From NCBI RefSeq assembly GCF_036826855.1, contig NZ_CP104578.1:4030001-4094000 (forward strand): a DNA stretch of 64,000 bases. The letters run 5' to 3'. Below the pieces are notes generated by a model, which made no database searches, was not told the DNA's origin, and saw nothing but the letters and a program-made list of their open reading frames with translations. The position numbers and the translations under genes are program-made. Source of the DNA: Streptomyces sp. SJL17-4. Its GTDB lineage: Bacteria > Actinomycetota > Actinomycetes > Streptomycetales > Streptomycetaceae. Each line of letters starts with the position of its first letter. Positions within the stretch are counted from its first letter, which is position 1. Below, piece after piece: positions 1 to 8,839 of this stretch.

Positions 1-918
1 GGACTCCTCGCTGTACTCGATCATCGAGCGGTAGTGCGGGGTGCCCAGGTAGTAGCGGAGAACGATCGGGCGCCAGTTCTTCACCATCTCGGACACCAGC
101 ACGCTGTTGCCGAGCGACTTCGACATCTTCTCGCCGGCCATGGTGACCCAGGCGTTGTGCACCCAGTACGAGGCGAAGGCGTCGCCGAAGGCCTTGGCCT
201 GGGCGATCTCGTTCTCGTGGTGCGGGAAGATCAGGTCGAGGCCGCCGCCGTGGATGTCGAACGCGGAGCCCAGGTACTTGTGGGCCATCGCCGAGCACTC
301 CAGGTGCCAGCCGGGACGGCCGCGGCCCCACGGGGTCTCCCAGTCGGGCTCGCCCGGCTTGGTGGCCTTCCACATGGCGAAGTCGCGCGGGTCGCGCTTC
401 CCGGTGATGCCGTCCTCGCTGGGCTGGCGCAGGTCGTCGATGTCCTGGTTCGACAGCTCCAGGTAGCCCGGGAAGGAGCGCACGTCGAAGTAGACGCTGC
501 CGTCGGCCTCGTACGCGTGACCGCGCTCGATGAGGCCGCGCATCATCTCGATCATCTCGGGGACGTGCCCGGTGGCGCGGGGCTCGTACGTCGGCGGCAG
601 GCAACCGAGGGCGTCGTAGCCCGCGTTGAACGCGCGCTCGTTCTCGTAGCCGATGGACCACCAGGGGCGGCTCTGGTCCGCGCCCTTGGCGATGATCTTG
701 TCGTCGATGTCGGTGACGTTGCGGATGAACGTGACGTCGTAGCCGCGGTACGCGAACCAGCGGCGCATGATGTCGAAGTTCAGCCCCGAACGGATGTGGC
801 CGATGTGCGGGGCCGCCTGGACGGTGGCACCACAGAGGTAGATCGAGACCTGGCCCGGCGTGAGCGGGGTGAAGTCACGGATCTGCCGGGCGCTGGTGTC
901 GTACAGGCGAATAGTCAC
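1..918 (-). CDS. cysS: Cysteinyl-tRNA synthetase (3' end beyond window)
   Basis: Class I aminoacyl-tRNA synthetase that charges tRNA-Cys with cysteine in the cytosol. The first 306 codons are present, starting from a GTG at 918. Visible signatures are the Zn-ligand cysteine in YLCGATVQ (C29), the HIGH motif (residues 38-41), a WHLECSAM segment and the KMSKS loop ([10 protein letters not shown]) about residue 262. Family members are about 465 residues, so roughly the C-terminal third (anticodon-binding end) lies outside the window. The gene is downstream of ispF and separated from it by a hairpin. No anomalies were seen in the visible part. Confidence 0.96.
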   Translation of the reverse strand, partial: MTIRLYDTSARQIRDFTPLTPGQVSIYLCGATVQAAPHIGHIRSGLNFDIMRRWFAYRGYDVTFIRNVTDIDDKIIAKGADQSRPWWSIGYENERAFNAGYDALGCLPPTYEPRATGHVPEMIEMMRGLIERGHAYEADGSVYFDVRSFPGYLELSNQDIDDLRQPSEDGITGKRDPRDFAMWKATKPGEPDWETPWGRGRPGWHLECSAMAHKYLGSAFDIHGGGLDLIFPHHENEIAQAKAFGDAFASYWVHNAWVTMAGEKMSKSLGNSVLVSEMVKNWRPIVLRYYLGTPHYRSMIEYSEES

Positions 919-981
919 CACTCCAGGGTAGTGGGCGTGTGGTAGTGCCCCGATACCCGTTCGCCGTCTCCGATGACGTTT

Positions 982-1015
982 TTCACCGGTACCGGTGGAT
1001 GCCGGTACCGGTGAA
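982..1015 (-). terminator. Hairpin between ispF and cysS
   Basis: A perfect 14-bp inverted repeat (982-995 and 1002-1015) with a 6-nt loop lies just downstream of ispF and upstream of cysS. There is no U-tract, which is usual for Streptomyces terminators. It probably ends or attenuates the ispD-ispF transcript. Confidence 0.55.
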
Positions 1016-1042
1016 CGTGACGACCGCCGCTCCGGAACGTGG

Positions 1043-1552
1043 TTACGGGCGTGCCACCGGGTACACGAGGGCCGTCGCCAGCGCCGCGAGGCCCTCCGCG
1101 CGGCCCGTCAGACCCAGGCCGTCCGTGGTGGTGCCGGAGACGGAGACGGGTGCGCCGGCCGCCTCGCTCAGTGCCTTCTGCGCCTCGTCGCGCCGCTTGC
1201 CGACTTTGGGGCGGACGCCGATGACCTGGACGGCGATGTTGCCGATCTCGTAGCCCTCGGCGCGGACGATCCGGGCGGCCTCCGCGAGCAGGGTGACGCC
1301 GGAGGCGCCGGAGTACTCGGGGCGGGAGGTGCCGAAGTGGGCGCCGAGGTCGCCGATGCCGGCGGCGGAGAAGAGCGCGTCGCAGGCGGCGTGGGCGGCG
1401 ACGTCACCGTCGGAGTGCCCGGCGAGGCCGTACCCGTCGCTCTCGGAGGCGTCCCAGAGGAGGCCCGCGCACCAGAGTTCGCGGCCCTGCTCGAAGGCGT
1501 GGACGTCGGTGCCGATGCCGGTACGGGGAAGGATCATCGGTTCAGAAGCCAT
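1043..1552 (-). CDS. ispF: 2-C-methyl-D-erythritol 2,4-cyclodiphosphate synthase
   Basis: MEP-pathway enzyme that cyclises CDP-methylerythritol 2-phosphate to MEcPP with loss of CMP. Its 169 residues match the compact IspF fold. The metal-binding D-V-H (D16, H18) and the HSDGDVAAH segment with a further metal histidine are present, as is the [12 protein letters not shown] stretch near the C-terminus. It overlaps the 3' end of ispD by 11 nt, so the two consecutive MEP enzymes are translationally coupled. The product is cytosolic and feeds isoprenoid synthesis. Confidence 0.96.
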   Translation of the reverse strand: MASEPMILPRTGIGTDVHAFEQGRELWCAGLLWDASESDGYGLAGHSDGDVAAHAACDALFSAAGIGDLGAHFGTSRPEYSGASGVTLLAEAARIVRAEGYEIGNIAVQVIGVRPKVGKRRDEAQKALSEAAGAPVSVSGTTTDGLGLTGRAEGLAALATALVYPVARP

Positions 1553-2291
1553 CGTTGGCCCTCCTGCGGGCGAGTACGGCCTCGGCGAGGACGAGGTCGA
1601 GGGGGCGGGTCACCTTGAAGGCCTCCTCGTGGCCGGGCACGACGACGACGGGCGCGCCGAGCCGCTCGACCATACCGGCGTCGTCGGTGGCGCCCTCACC
1701 GGTGAGGGCGATGGTCGCGTGGGCGTTGACCAGGGTGTCGTGGTCGAAGCCCTGGGGGGTCTGGACGGCGCGGAGCCGGGCCCGGACCGGGGTGGCGACG
1801 ACCTGCTCGGGGTCGCCCGGCTTCTCGGCCGGTTCGACCTCCTTGACGGTGTCGGCGACGGGCAGCGCGGGGACGACGGCGACGGCCCCGTCCCGTACGG
1901 CCTCGATGACCGCGTCGACGGTGTCGACGGGGACGAGCGGCCGGGCGGCGTCGTGGACGAGGACGGTGCTGATGCCCTCGGGCAGCGCCTGGAGGCCGAG
2001 GTGCACGGACTCCTGGCGGGTCTCACCGCCGGGCACGACGAGGTAGTCGGTGCGCTCGGGGAGGGCGTGGGCGTCGAGGAGGTTCTTGACCTCGGCGGCC
2101 CCGTCGGGCGGTGCGACCACGACGACGAGCGAGACCGCGCGGGAGGCGGCCATCGCGCGGACGGCGTGGATGAGCATGGGGGTGCCGTTCAGCGCGCGCA
2201 GCGCCTTGGGGGCGCCCGGGCCGAGGCGTACGCCCCGTCCGGCCGCCGGGATCACCACGGCGGTACGAGGAGGACGCGCTTCGTCTGACAT
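1542..2291 (-). CDS. ispD: 2-C-methyl-D-erythritol 4-phosphate cytidylyltransferase
   Basis: Transfers CMP from CTP to methylerythritol 4-phosphate, the MEP-pathway step before IspF. The N-terminal nucleotide-binding motif [17 protein letters not shown] and the VHDAARPLV motif are both visible. I chose the ATG at 2291 over an in-frame GTG at 2300 because a GGAG Shine-Dalgarno lies 8 nt before the ATG, while the GTG overlaps it. Length is 249 residues, normal for the family. The downstream ispF overlaps it. Confidence 0.94.
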   Translation of the reverse strand: MSDEARPPRTAVVIPAAGRGVRLGPGAPKALRALNGTPMLIHAVRAMAASRAVSLVVVVAPPDGAAEVKNLLDAHALPERTDYLVVPGGETRQESVHLGLQALPEGISTVLVHDAARPLVPVDTVDAVIEAVRDGAVAVVPALPVADTVKEVEPAEKPGDPEQVVATPVRARLRAVQTPQGFDHDTLVNAHATIALTGEGATDDAGMVERLGAPVVVVPGHEEAFKVTRPLDLVLAEAVLARRRANDGF

Positions 2292-2656
2292 CGGTTGCAC
2301 TCCGGCAGGTTTGTTTCCGCGGCCGACATGGGTATGGCCTCACCGTGCCGGACGCTCCGCCTTGACCGGGCCCTTTCCGTGACGACGGTCGAGGCGTTGA
2401 CGCCCACGCACAGGGGTTCGGACGTAACAGGGGGAACGAGAGCATACGTACATGAACACGCGTACGCGAAAGTGCGTACAGGACATGCCTGCGGTCGCGA
2501 TCGTGTGACGGCGCGGTCGCGTGATGTCGCAGTCGTGAAATGCCACTCGTGAAATGCCGCAGTGCCCGGCGGCAGCACTGTGTGGATCACAGCACGCCAG
2601 CGGGCACCGCGGCATCGCTTCACTTGGTAGCGCGCTCGGAGGTCTTCAGAGCACGC
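2292..2656. other. Intergenic region between carD and ispD
   Basis: No coding signal was found in these 365 bases. The stretch is less GC-rich than its surroundings. It has a direct repeat of GTGAAATGCC at about 2535 and 2549, and several CGTAC elements around 2445-2480. It probably contains the ispDF promoter (minus strand). No clear terminator was recognised for carD. Confidence 0.4.
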
Positions 2657-3139
2657 TCAGGACGCGAGGACCTCGTCGAGGAGAGCCTCGGCCTTGTCCT
2701 CGTTCGTGTTCTCCGCGAGGGCCAGCTCGCTGACCAGGATCTGCCGAGCCTTGGCGAGCATGCGCTTCTCACCGGCGGAGAGACCGCGCTCGCGCTCACG
2801 CCGCCACAGGTCGCGGACTACTTCGGCGACCTTGATGACATCGCCGGAGGCGAGCTTCTCGAGATTTGCCTTGTAGCGACGGGACCAGTTCGTCGGCTCT
2901 TCGGCGTACGGCGCGCGCAGCACCTCGAAGACCCGGTCCAGCCCGTCCTGACCGACTACGTCGCGAACACCGACGAACTCCGCATTGTCCGCCGGCACAC
3001 GAACCGTCAGGTCGCCCTGCGCGACCTTGAGCACCAAGTAGGTCTTGTCCACGCCTTTGATCTGGCGAGTTTCGATGGCCTCGATCAGCGCGGCCCCGTG
3101 ATGGGGATAGACCACGGTGTCGCCAACCTTGAACGTCAT
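2657..3139 (-). CDS. carD: CarD/CdnL family RNA polymerase-binding transcription factor
   Basis: Essential actinobacterial factor that binds the RNA polymerase beta subunit and stabilises the open promoter complex at housekeeping promoters. The 160 residues start with the Tudor-like RNAP-interaction domain ([23 protein letters not shown]). The helical C-terminal half (residues about 70-150) contains the conserved [13 protein letters not shown] segment with the tryptophan that wedges the DNA minor groove. A GGAAGGGG Shine-Dalgarno precedes the ATG. It is probably transcribed alone from a promoter in the large upstream gap. Confidence 0.96.
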   Translation of the reverse strand: MTFKVGDTVVYPHHGAALIEAIETRQIKGVDKTYLVLKVAQGDLTVRVPADNAEFVGVRDVVGQDGLDRVFEVLRAPYAEEPTNWSRRYKANLEKLASGDVIKVAEVVRDLWRRERERGLSAGEKRMLAKARQILVSELALAENTNEDKAEALLDEVLAS

Positions 3140-3799
3140 GTGACAGGTACCCCTTCCGTGGCTATCCAGGGTAACACGGATACGGCTTCTTCTGAATGGC
3201 GTTTTCGCAGGTCAGGGCATATCTCGGGGCTTGACAACAGCAACACGAACGTGCTGCGGAGGGCTTCCGGAAGGCGGTATTCGCAGGTCGGAGCGGCTGC
3301 GCGGACGGAGAGAAACGCGCACGTTACACCTACCCGAAGCCCCTCCAGGGAGGGGCGATGCCCCGTTTTGTCGGGTTCGGAGTGGCCTTCCCAACGTACT
3401 CCGTTCGAGGATCGTCCACCCGTACGGATGCATCACGGGGTGATTCCGTAATTGATCAGGGGACGCCGGTCCGGGTTTTTCCGGAGGTACGGCTCCGGGG
3501 AATGCGGGGCGGTCCTCGAATTGATCAAGGCGGTTATGTGAACACCAGGTCAATGGGTCGTGATCCGGCCACGGCGGCCGGCGCACGGCGAGAGCGGCGG
3601 GAGACTCGCGGGATCTCCGCCGGAGACCCCGTGGCCGGTAAGGGGCGGGTCGGGTGCGGGACGGAGAGTGCGGCTCGGTAACCTGAGCGCGCTGACACGC
3701 CCTTAGTTGGTCTTGGTTGGTCGTAGTTGGTCTTCGGTTCCGAAGCCGGTCCGAAGCCTGTCCGTAGCCTGTCCGTACGTCCTAGGAGATGCCGCCGCC
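3140..3799. other. 660-bp intergenic region between carD and lipoprotein gene
   Basis: No plausible gene is present. The region must hold the divergent promoters of carD (minus) and the lipoprotein gene (plus). A small G+C hairpin lies at 3339-3356, and TTGGTC/TAGTTGGTC repeats occur at about 3707-3735, shortly before the lipoprotein start. It is unusually long and locally AT-richer for this window. Confidence 0.4.
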
Positions 3800-4432
3800 G
3801 TGAGCCGCAGCCTTCGACGCGGCGCCCTCGCCGCCACCGCCATCGTTTTCTCCATCGCCGCGCTGTCCGCCTGTGGCGCGGGCAACGACGCGCAGTCGCT
3901 CGGCGTCAAGCCGGACAACGCCGCCATCACCGTGGACGACGTCAAGATCCAGAACGCGCTGGTGATCACCCAGCCGCTGGACGTGGCCAAGGGCCCGGCC
4001 GTCGTCTCGGCCACCGTCTTCAACAACGGTCGGCTGCCCCAGACGATCCAGTCCATCACCCTGCCGGGCAGCAGCGCCGCCGTGGCGCTGAAGTCCGCCT
4101 CCGGCGTCGGCCCGATCACCGTCCCGGCCGGCGGCTCCGTCGTCATCGGCGGCAAGGGCAACGCCTCCGCCGTCATCGAGAACGGCAGCGAGGCCACCCG
4201 CGACGGTGACGCGCAGAAGGTCGTCTTCAAGCTGAGCCGGACCGGCGACGTGGGCCTGAGCGCCTTCGTGGTCCCGGCGACCAGCTACTTCAAGGACTTC
4301 GGCCCGGAGATCGTCCCGGCGCCCCCGGGCACCCAGCCGACCGCCACCGCGACGCCCTCGGGCGCGGCGGAGGGCGAGCACGGCGGCGAGGGCGGCCACG
4401 GCGCGGAGGCGACCCAGCCGGCCGGTCACTGA
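3800..4432 (+). CDS. Secreted lipoprotein, His-rich C-terminus
   Basis: A 210-residue lipoprotein of unassigned function. From the chosen GTG start there is a basic N-region, a hydrophobic helix and a lipobox L-S-A-C with the acylated cysteine at C25. The mature domain is Ala/Val-rich and predicted to be beta-sandwich-like (VVSATVFNNGRLPQTIQSI). It ends in a low-complexity tail rich in Gly, Glu and His, which could bind metal. In-frame codons before 3800 have no signal character, so they were excluded. It converges on phoP across a strong shared terminator. It superficially resembles DUF461/copper-chaperone-like lipoproteins, but I do not see the diagnostic Met/His spacing, so no function is assigned. 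Confidence 0.85.
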   Translation: MSRSLRRGALAATAIVFSIAALSACGAGNDAQSLGVKPDNAAITVDDVKIQNALVITQPLDVAKGPAVVSATVFNNGRLPQTIQSITLPGSSAAVALKSASGVGPITVPAGGSVVIGGKGNASAVIENGSEATRDGDAQKVVFKLSRTGDVGLSAFVVPATSYFKDFGPEIVPAPPGTQPTATATPSGAAEGEHGGEGGHGAEATQPAGH

Positions 4433-4444
4433 CCCGTACGCATT

Positions 4445-4489
4445 TACGTGAAGGGCGCCCTCCCCGGCGGGGAGGGCGCCCTTCACGTA
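4445..4489. terminator. Bidirectional terminator between lipoprotein gene and phoP
   Basis: A perfect 21-bp stem (4445-4465 with 4469-4489) closes a 3-nt loop between two convergent genes. It should terminate transcription from both sides. Confidence 0.9.
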
Positions 4490-4526
4490 GGCGTCCGGTT
4501 CACGGCCGGCACGCCGCACCTCCGGT

Positions 4527-5207
4527 CTACGGCTCGAACTTGTAGCCCAGGCCTCGGACCGTGACCAGGTAGCGCGGGGCGCCCGGGTCCGGTTCGATCT
4601 TGGCGCGGAGGCGCTTGACGTGGACGTCGAGGGTCTTGGTGTCGCCGACGTAGTCCGCGCCCCAGACCCGGTCGATGAGCTGCATACGGGTCAGCACGCG
4701 GCCCGCGTTGCGCAGCAGCATCTCCAGGAGGTCGAACTCCTTCAGGGGCAGGTCGACCTTGCCGCCCGCGACCGTCACCACGTGGCGGTCGACGTCCATC
4801 CGGACCGGGCCGGCCTCCAGGGCCGCGGGGGTGACCTCCTCCGGCTCACCGCGGCGGCGCAGGACCGCGCGGATGCGGGCGACCAGCTCCCGCGAGGAGA
4901 AGGGCTTCGTCACGTAGTCGTCGGCTCCTATCTCCAGCCCGACGACCTTGTCGATCTCGCTGTCCTTGGCCGTCACCATGATGACGGGAACGTTCGAGCG
5001 TCCGCGCAGCTGACGGCAGACCTCGGTACCAGGAAGCCCCGGAAGCATCAGGTCGAGGAGGACGAGGTCGGCCCCGTTGCGCTCGAACTCGTCGAGGCCG
5101 TCGGGCCCGGTCGCCGCCACGGCGACCTCGAAACCCTCCTTGCGAAGCATGTAGGACAGGGCGTCGCTGAAGGATTCCTCATCCTCGACGACAAGCACTC
5201 GGGTCAC
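4527..5207 (-). CDS. phoP: Phosphate response regulator PhoP
   Basis: OmpR/PhoB-class response regulator of 226 residues that binds PHO boxes and controls phosphate scavenging and secondary metabolism. The receiver domain has the acidic pocket E8-D9, the phosphoacceptor D52 in LVLLDLMLPG and K101 in VTKPF. The C-terminal winged helix has PLKEFDLLEMLLRNAGRVLTR and a DVHVKRLRAKIE recognition region. Its ATG overlaps the 3' end of phoR by 4 nt, so the kinase and regulator are coupled. phoU is divergent, as in other streptomycetes. Confidence 0.96.
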   Translation of the reverse strand: MTRVLVVEDEESFSDALSYMLRKEGFEVAVAATGPDGLDEFERNGADLVLLDLMLPGLPGTEVCRQLRGRSNVPVIMVTAKDSEIDKVVGLEIGADDYVTKPFSSRELVARIRAVLRRRGEPEEVTPAALEAGPVRMDVDRHVVTVAGGKVDLPLKEFDLLEMLLRNAGRVLTRMQLIDRVWGADYVGDTKTLDVHVKRLRAKIEPDPGAPRYLVTVRGLGYKFEP

Positions 5208-6433
5208 GGAAGGACCTCCGGGGCAGGAAGCGGTTCGGTCATGAGATCAGGGGTGGGGGACGAGGCGGGTCGGCGGTCCCGTACGGCGCCCGCCTCGGGC
5301 AGCCGCAAGGTGAAGGTGGAGCCCTGGCCCTCGGTGCTCCAGACGGTGACCTCTCCGCCGTGGGAGGCGGCCACGTGCTTGACGATGGCCAGGCCGAGTC
5401 CCGTACCGCCGGTGGCACGGGAGCGGGCCGGGTCGACGCGGTAGAAGCGCTCGAAGATCCGCTCGCGGTCCTTCTCGGAGATGCCGATGCCCTGGTCGGT
5501 CACGGCTATCTCGATCAGGTCCCCGCCCGGCGCCGTGATGTGGCGGGCGGCGATGCCCACCCTCGTACGGGCCGGTGAGTAGTTGACGGCGTTCTCCACT
5601 AGGTTGCCCAGGGCCGCGGCCAGCTGACCGCGGCTGCCCCAGACGTAGAGGTCGGCCGCGCCGCCGGAGACCATGGTGATCTGCTTGGTGGAGGCGGTGT
5701 GCCGGGAGCGGTCGATCGCCTCGGCGACGAGTTCGTCCACGGACACGGGCTCGGAGTCCTCCAGCGGGTCGTCGTTCTGCACGCGGGAGAGGTCGATGAG
5801 CTCCTGTACGAGGTTGGTGAGGCGGGTCGCCTCTATCTGCATGCGGCCGGCGAAGCGGGTGACCGCCTCGGGGTCGTCCGAGGCGTCCATGACCGCCTCG
5901 GAGAGCAGCGAGAGCGCGCCCGTCGGGGTCTTGAGCTCATGGCTCACGTTGGCGACGAAGTCGCGCCGTACCGCTTCGATACGACGGGCCTCGGTGAGGT
6001 CCTCGACCAGCAGCAGCACGAGGCGCGAGCCCAGCGGGGCGACCCGGGCGGAGACGGCGAGGGCCTCGCCGCGTCCGCTGCCGCGCCGGGCCAGGTCCAG
6101 CTCGACCTGCCGTATCTCTCCGTCACGGCGGGTGTCACGGGCCATGTTGAGCATGGGCTCGACGGCCAGTTTCCCGCCACGGACCAGGCCGAGCGCGTAC
6201 GCTGCCGAGCTGGCCTTCACCACGGAGTCGCTTTCGTCCAGGACGACCGCGGAGGAGCGCAGCACGGACAGCACGGTGTCGACGCCGGGCGGGAGCACGG
6301 CGTCGGTGTGCAGGGAAGTACGGGTGGGTCTCGCCTGGTCGCGCTCGCTCCAGCGGAACGCCAGCATGGCGATCACGCCGGTGCACACGCCGGCGATCGC
6401 GGCCAATGCGGCGACCGCCGCGTTCACGTCCAT
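5204..6433 (-). CDS. phoR: Phosphate sensor histidine kinase PhoR (SenX3-like)
   Basis: Membrane sensor kinase partner of PhoP, 409 residues. One N-terminal membrane segment (about residues 7-28) is followed by a PAS-like region. The H-box VSHELKTPTGALSLL carries the phosphorylated His. The N-box (LGNLVENAVNYSP), the G1 box DQGIGIS and the G2 box GTGLGLAI are all present. The single N-terminal membrane helix and lack of a large extracellular sensor fit the SenX3/PhoR type, which senses through PhoU and the Pst transporter. It is the first gene of phoR-phoP and is probably autoregulated through the upstream PHO boxes. Confidence 0.95.
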   Translation of the reverse strand: MDVNAAVAALAAIAGVCTGVIAMLAFRWSERDQARPTRTSLHTDAVLPPGVDTVLSVLRSSAVVLDESDSVVKASSAAYALGLVRGGKLAVEPMLNMARDTRRDGEIRQVELDLARRGSGRGEALAVSARVAPLGSRLVLLLVEDLTEARRIEAVRRDFVANVSHELKTPTGALSLLSEAVMDASDDPEAVTRFAGRMQIEATRLTNLVQELIDLSRVQNDDPLEDSEPVSVDELVAEAIDRSRHTASTKQITMVSGGAADLYVWGSRGQLAAALGNLVENAVNYSPARTRVGIAARHITAPGGDLIEIAVTDQGIGISEKDRERIFERFYRVDPARSRATGGTGLGLAIVKHVAASHGGEVTVWSTEGQGSTFTLRLPEAGAVRDRRPASSPTPDLMTEPLPAPEVLP

Positions 6434-6507
6434 GCCTCCCAGGTTATGCGGGTGCGAGGACTCTCTCCCAGCCGTCCGAGTGGCTGCTCGAACACTCGTC
6501 GCTCAGA

Positions 6508-6604
6508 GTTCACTGTGAAGACGGGGCCGGTTCATTTGCCCCGCAAGGAGCGGTGGCGCGTGTCGCCCAGAGTTCACCTTGGTGAAAGTGCCGGTTCATG
6601 TGAG
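6508..6604. promoter_or_regulatory. PHO-box direct repeats in the phoR/phoU divergent promoter
   Basis: GTTCA-type 11-nt direct repeat units occur at 6508 (GTTCACTGTGA), 6530 (GTTCATTTGCC), 6572 (GTTCACCTTGG) and 6594 (GTTCATGTGAG). Members of each pair start 22 nt apart, two 11-nt units, with a more degenerate unit between. This is the spacing known for PhoP binding sites. The array predicts autoregulation of phoRP and PhoP activation of phoU. Confidence 0.85.
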
Positions 6605-6698
6605 GGGGTGGAACCGGACGCGTAGGGGGTCGAACGTGGGAGCGTGGGGGTCCGAAGCCCCACCCGGACCCCGGAGCTTTGCGTAGAGAGGGACATCC

Positions 6699-7379
6699 AT
6701 GCGGGACGCGTACCACGAGGAACTGGACTCGATCGGCGAGAGCCTGGTCGAGATGGCCCGACTCGTCGGGTCGGCGGTCGGGCGCGCCACGACGGCGATG
6801 CTCGACGCGGATCTCAAGCTCGCGGAGAGCGTGATCGCGGCGGACCAGAAGGTCGACGACCTCCAGCACGAACTGGAGGCCAGGGCCATCGCGCTGCTCG
6901 CGCGGCAGCAGCCGGTGGCGACGGATCTGCGGATAGTGGTCACCTCGCTGCGGATGAGCGCCGACCTGGAGCGCTCGGGCGACCTGGCGCAGCACGTGGC
7001 GAAACTGGCGCGGCTGCGGTTCCCGGAGTCGGCGGTGCCGCGGGACCTGCACGCGACCATCCTGGAGATGGGACAGCTGGCGCAGCGCCTGATGGCGAAG
7101 GCGGCGGAGGTCATCATCACGAAGGACGTCGATCTGGCGCTCCAGCTGGAGCAGGACGACGACGAGATGGACCTGCTGCACCGGACGCTGTTCCAGCACC
7201 TGATCGACGACCGCTGGAAGCACGGCATCGAGACGGCGGTCGACGTGACGCTGCTCGGCCGCTACTACGAGCGGTTCGCCGACCACGCGGTGTCGGTGGC
7301 GAAGCGTGTGGTGTACCTGGTGACGGGTGAGCACGCGGACGAGCTCCAGGCGGCGGACGCGCCGGTGGAGGGCGCGTAG
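6699..7379 (+). CDS. phoU: Phosphate signalling protein PhoU
   Basis: 226-residue all-helical PhoU made of two three-helix PhoU repeats. It mediates repression of PhoR by the Pst transporter when phosphate is plentiful. The metal-binding E/D-x3-D signature appears as DLERSGDLAQHVAKL in the first repeat and as YYERFADHAVSVAKRV in the second. It is divergent from phoRP across the PHO boxes and so probably part of the Pho regulon. Length and start are typical. Confidence 0.95.
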   Translation: MRDAYHEELDSIGESLVEMARLVGSAVGRATTAMLDADLKLAESVIAADQKVDDLQHELEARAIALLARQQPVATDLRIVVTSLRMSADLERSGDLAQHVAKLARLRFPESAVPRDLHATILEMGQLAQRLMAKAAEVIITKDVDLALQLEQDDDEMDLLHRTLFQHLIDDRWKHGIETAVDVTLLGRYYERFADHAVSVAKRVVYLVTGEHADELQAADAPVEGA

Positions 7380-7470
7380 CGCTCGGGCGCCGATGCGCCG
7401 TTGATGCGCCGGTCCGGGTGGGCATGCAATGGGGGGAGGCGACGTGCGCCTCGAAAAGGGAGGGACCCCC

Positions 7471-7629
7471 ATGGCCGAATCCCCCAACACGACCGTGACC
7501 GATTCCGGGGCGGAGGCACCGCGCGAGGCGGTGCACCTGCCCCTCCTGGGCGCCTGCGGGTGCGGCTCGGGGTGCGGCTGCGGCTGCCAGTCGGGCGGCC
7601 CGTGCCAGTGCGGCGGCTGCTCGGGCTGA
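7471..7629 (+). CDS. Cys-rich, metallothionein-like mini-protein
   Basis: 52-residue protein. The N-terminal half is acidic and polar, while the last 25 residues contain eight cysteines in CGC/GCG-type clusters (for example ACGCGSGCGCGCQ). Such spacing suggests binding of zinc or copper(I), though no known metallothionein family was recognised. I chose the ATG at 7471 because a GGAGGGA Shine-Dalgarno precedes it by a few nt, although an in-frame start exists at 7429. It sits downstream of phoU and is followed by a strong terminator. A cytosolic metal-storage or metal-buffering role is an inference. Confidence 0.75.
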   Translation: MAESPNTTVTDSGAEAPREAVHLPLLGACGCGSGCGCGCQSGGPCQCGGCSG

Positions 7630-7640
7630 TCGGGTGTACG

Positions 7641-7673
7641 AGGGGTGGGGTGCGGCATCCGCACCCCACCCCT
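7641..7673. terminator. Terminator after the Cys-rich gene
   Basis: A perfect 15-bp stem (7641-7655 with 7659-7673) with a 3-nt loop lies between two convergent genes, so it is likely bidirectional. Confidence 0.85.
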
Positions 7674-7700
7674 TCTGCTCCCTCGCCGCCCCTGTCGCCC

Positions 7701-8174
7701 CTATACGTCCAGCACGCCGACGACCTGGTCGCCGCTGGTCTCCCCCGTCGTACGGAAACCGAGCCGGTCGTAGAAGGCGCCGGGCCCGTCGTCGCCGGGC
7801 TCCCAGGTGACGTACAGCTTGGAGTCGCCGCGGCGGCGCAGCTCGTCGCGGACGGCTTCGACGGCGAAGCGGCCGTATCCCTTGCCCTGTCCGTCGGCGG
7901 CGATGTTGAGCCGCCAGAGACCGCTGCGCCGGTCGGTGGGGTCCTTCTTCGCGTCCCACTGGAGGTCGAGGAAGGCCATCAGGAAGCCGACGAGTTCGTC
8001 ACCGTCGAAGATCAGCCGCGGCCAGGCGGCCTCCCCGAAGGCGTACGCCTCGGCGAGGGAGCGCGCGACGGGAGCGACGTTCCGCTCCTGGTGGGGGTGG
8101 ACGCGCAGGGCGAGGGCGGCGTCGACGGTGGCGGGGGTGACCTTCTCCAGGCGGAGGGGGGAACGGGTGCTCAT
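7701..8174 (-). CDS. GNAT family N-acetyltransferase
   Basis: 157-residue single-domain GCN5-related acetyltransferase. The acetyl-CoA binding loop is visible as RLNIAADGQGKGYGRFAVEAV (a Q/R-x-x-G-x-G/A variant), followed by the C-terminal FYDRLGFRTTGE segment. Similarity to the spermidine/SpeG and diamine acetyltransferase type (DAALALRVHPHQERNV) suggests an amine substrate, but this is weak. The long in-frame N-terminal extension upstream of 8174 has shadow-ORF composition, so the ATG at 8174 was chosen. Confidence 0.85.
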   Translation of the reverse strand: MSTRSPLRLEKVTPATVDAALALRVHPHQERNVAPVARSLAEAYAFGEAAWPRLIFDGDELVGFLMAFLDLQWDAKKDPTDRRSGLWRLNIAADGQGKGYGRFAVEAVRDELRRRGDSKLYVTWEPGDDGPGAFYDRLGFRTTGETSGDQVVGVLDV

Positions 8175-8247
8175 GGCGGGACGGTAGCGGCAGGGAGGGA
8201 CGGGCGCCGGTGATTTTTTCCTGACCGGGCCCGTCCTTCGGCTGCCG

Positions 8248-8598
8248 CTAGCCGGCGAACCAGACCGAGCGGAGCTTGAGGCGGTCCGTGGCCGGGCGGC
8301 CGTGGGGGCGGAGGGTCCAGGAGTCGCCGGTGCAGTCGGGCTCGGTGAAGACCATCGCATAGTCGTCGGTGTCGTTGTGCGGTGCGAAGGCCGGCGCGGA
8401 GGAGCTGGGGTCGGCGGCCTCGGGAATCGTGATGCACTCCCGGCCGGCCGGGTCGTGCAGCGTGGCCGACTGCGGGGTCCCGTCGAGCCCGACGAACCGG
8501 TAGCCGAAGTCACCGGTGGTGGCGTGGGCGGGGGAGGCGAGCGTGGCGGTGAGGGCGAGGGCACCGCAGACGGCGGCGAAGGAGTGCCGGAGACGCAC
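8248..8598 (-). CDS. Small secreted protein, unknown function
   Basis: 116 residues with a clear Sec signal peptide: basic start, a hydrophobic stretch, and a likely cleavage after SPAHA (about residue 26). The mature part is about 90 residues with two cysteines that could form a disulfide. It contains FVGLDGTPQSATLHDPAGRECITI and ends in KLRSVWFAG, reminiscent of small beta-sheet inhibitor-like exoproteins. No family was recognised. It stands alone between the GNAT gene and gpmA. Confidence 0.75.
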   Translation of the reverse strand: MRLRHSFAAVCGALALTATLASPAHATTGDFGYRFVGLDGTPQSATLHDPAGRECITIPEAADPSSSAPAFAPHNDTDDYAMVFTEPDCTGDSWTLRPHGRPATDRLKLRSVWFAG

Positions 8599-8774
8599 GA
8601 AGGTTCTCGATTCGGATGAGAAGGAGCGGTTTCACCCGCACCTCTACCTCTCCGCCTCGGCCCCATGCGCCGGGCCGCCGCCGTAAGGTTTCGCCCTCAC
8701 CCGTCCGGCCGAGCGTCACGCCAAGCCCCCGCCGGCGCACCCGCCCGAGCGCCCGCCCGAGCCGCGGAGACGGA

Positions 8775-8815
8775 GAAGCCCCCTCCCCACCGGACTCCGG
8801 CGGCGAGGGGGCTTC
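8775..8815 (-). terminator. Terminator downstream of gpmA
   Basis: An 11-bp perfect inverted repeat (8775-8785 with 8805-8815) with a 19-nt loop lies just beyond the gpmA stop codon. Confidence 0.7.
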
Positions 8816-8839
8816 CTCTCGGGGTTCAGCGCGTCAGGG

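Noticed and set aside
34..945. Long open frame on the plus strand opposite cysS
   Set aside because: Very high GC makes antisense frames open by chance; composition is Val/Arg/Gly-rich without motifs, and cysS on the other strand is unambiguous.
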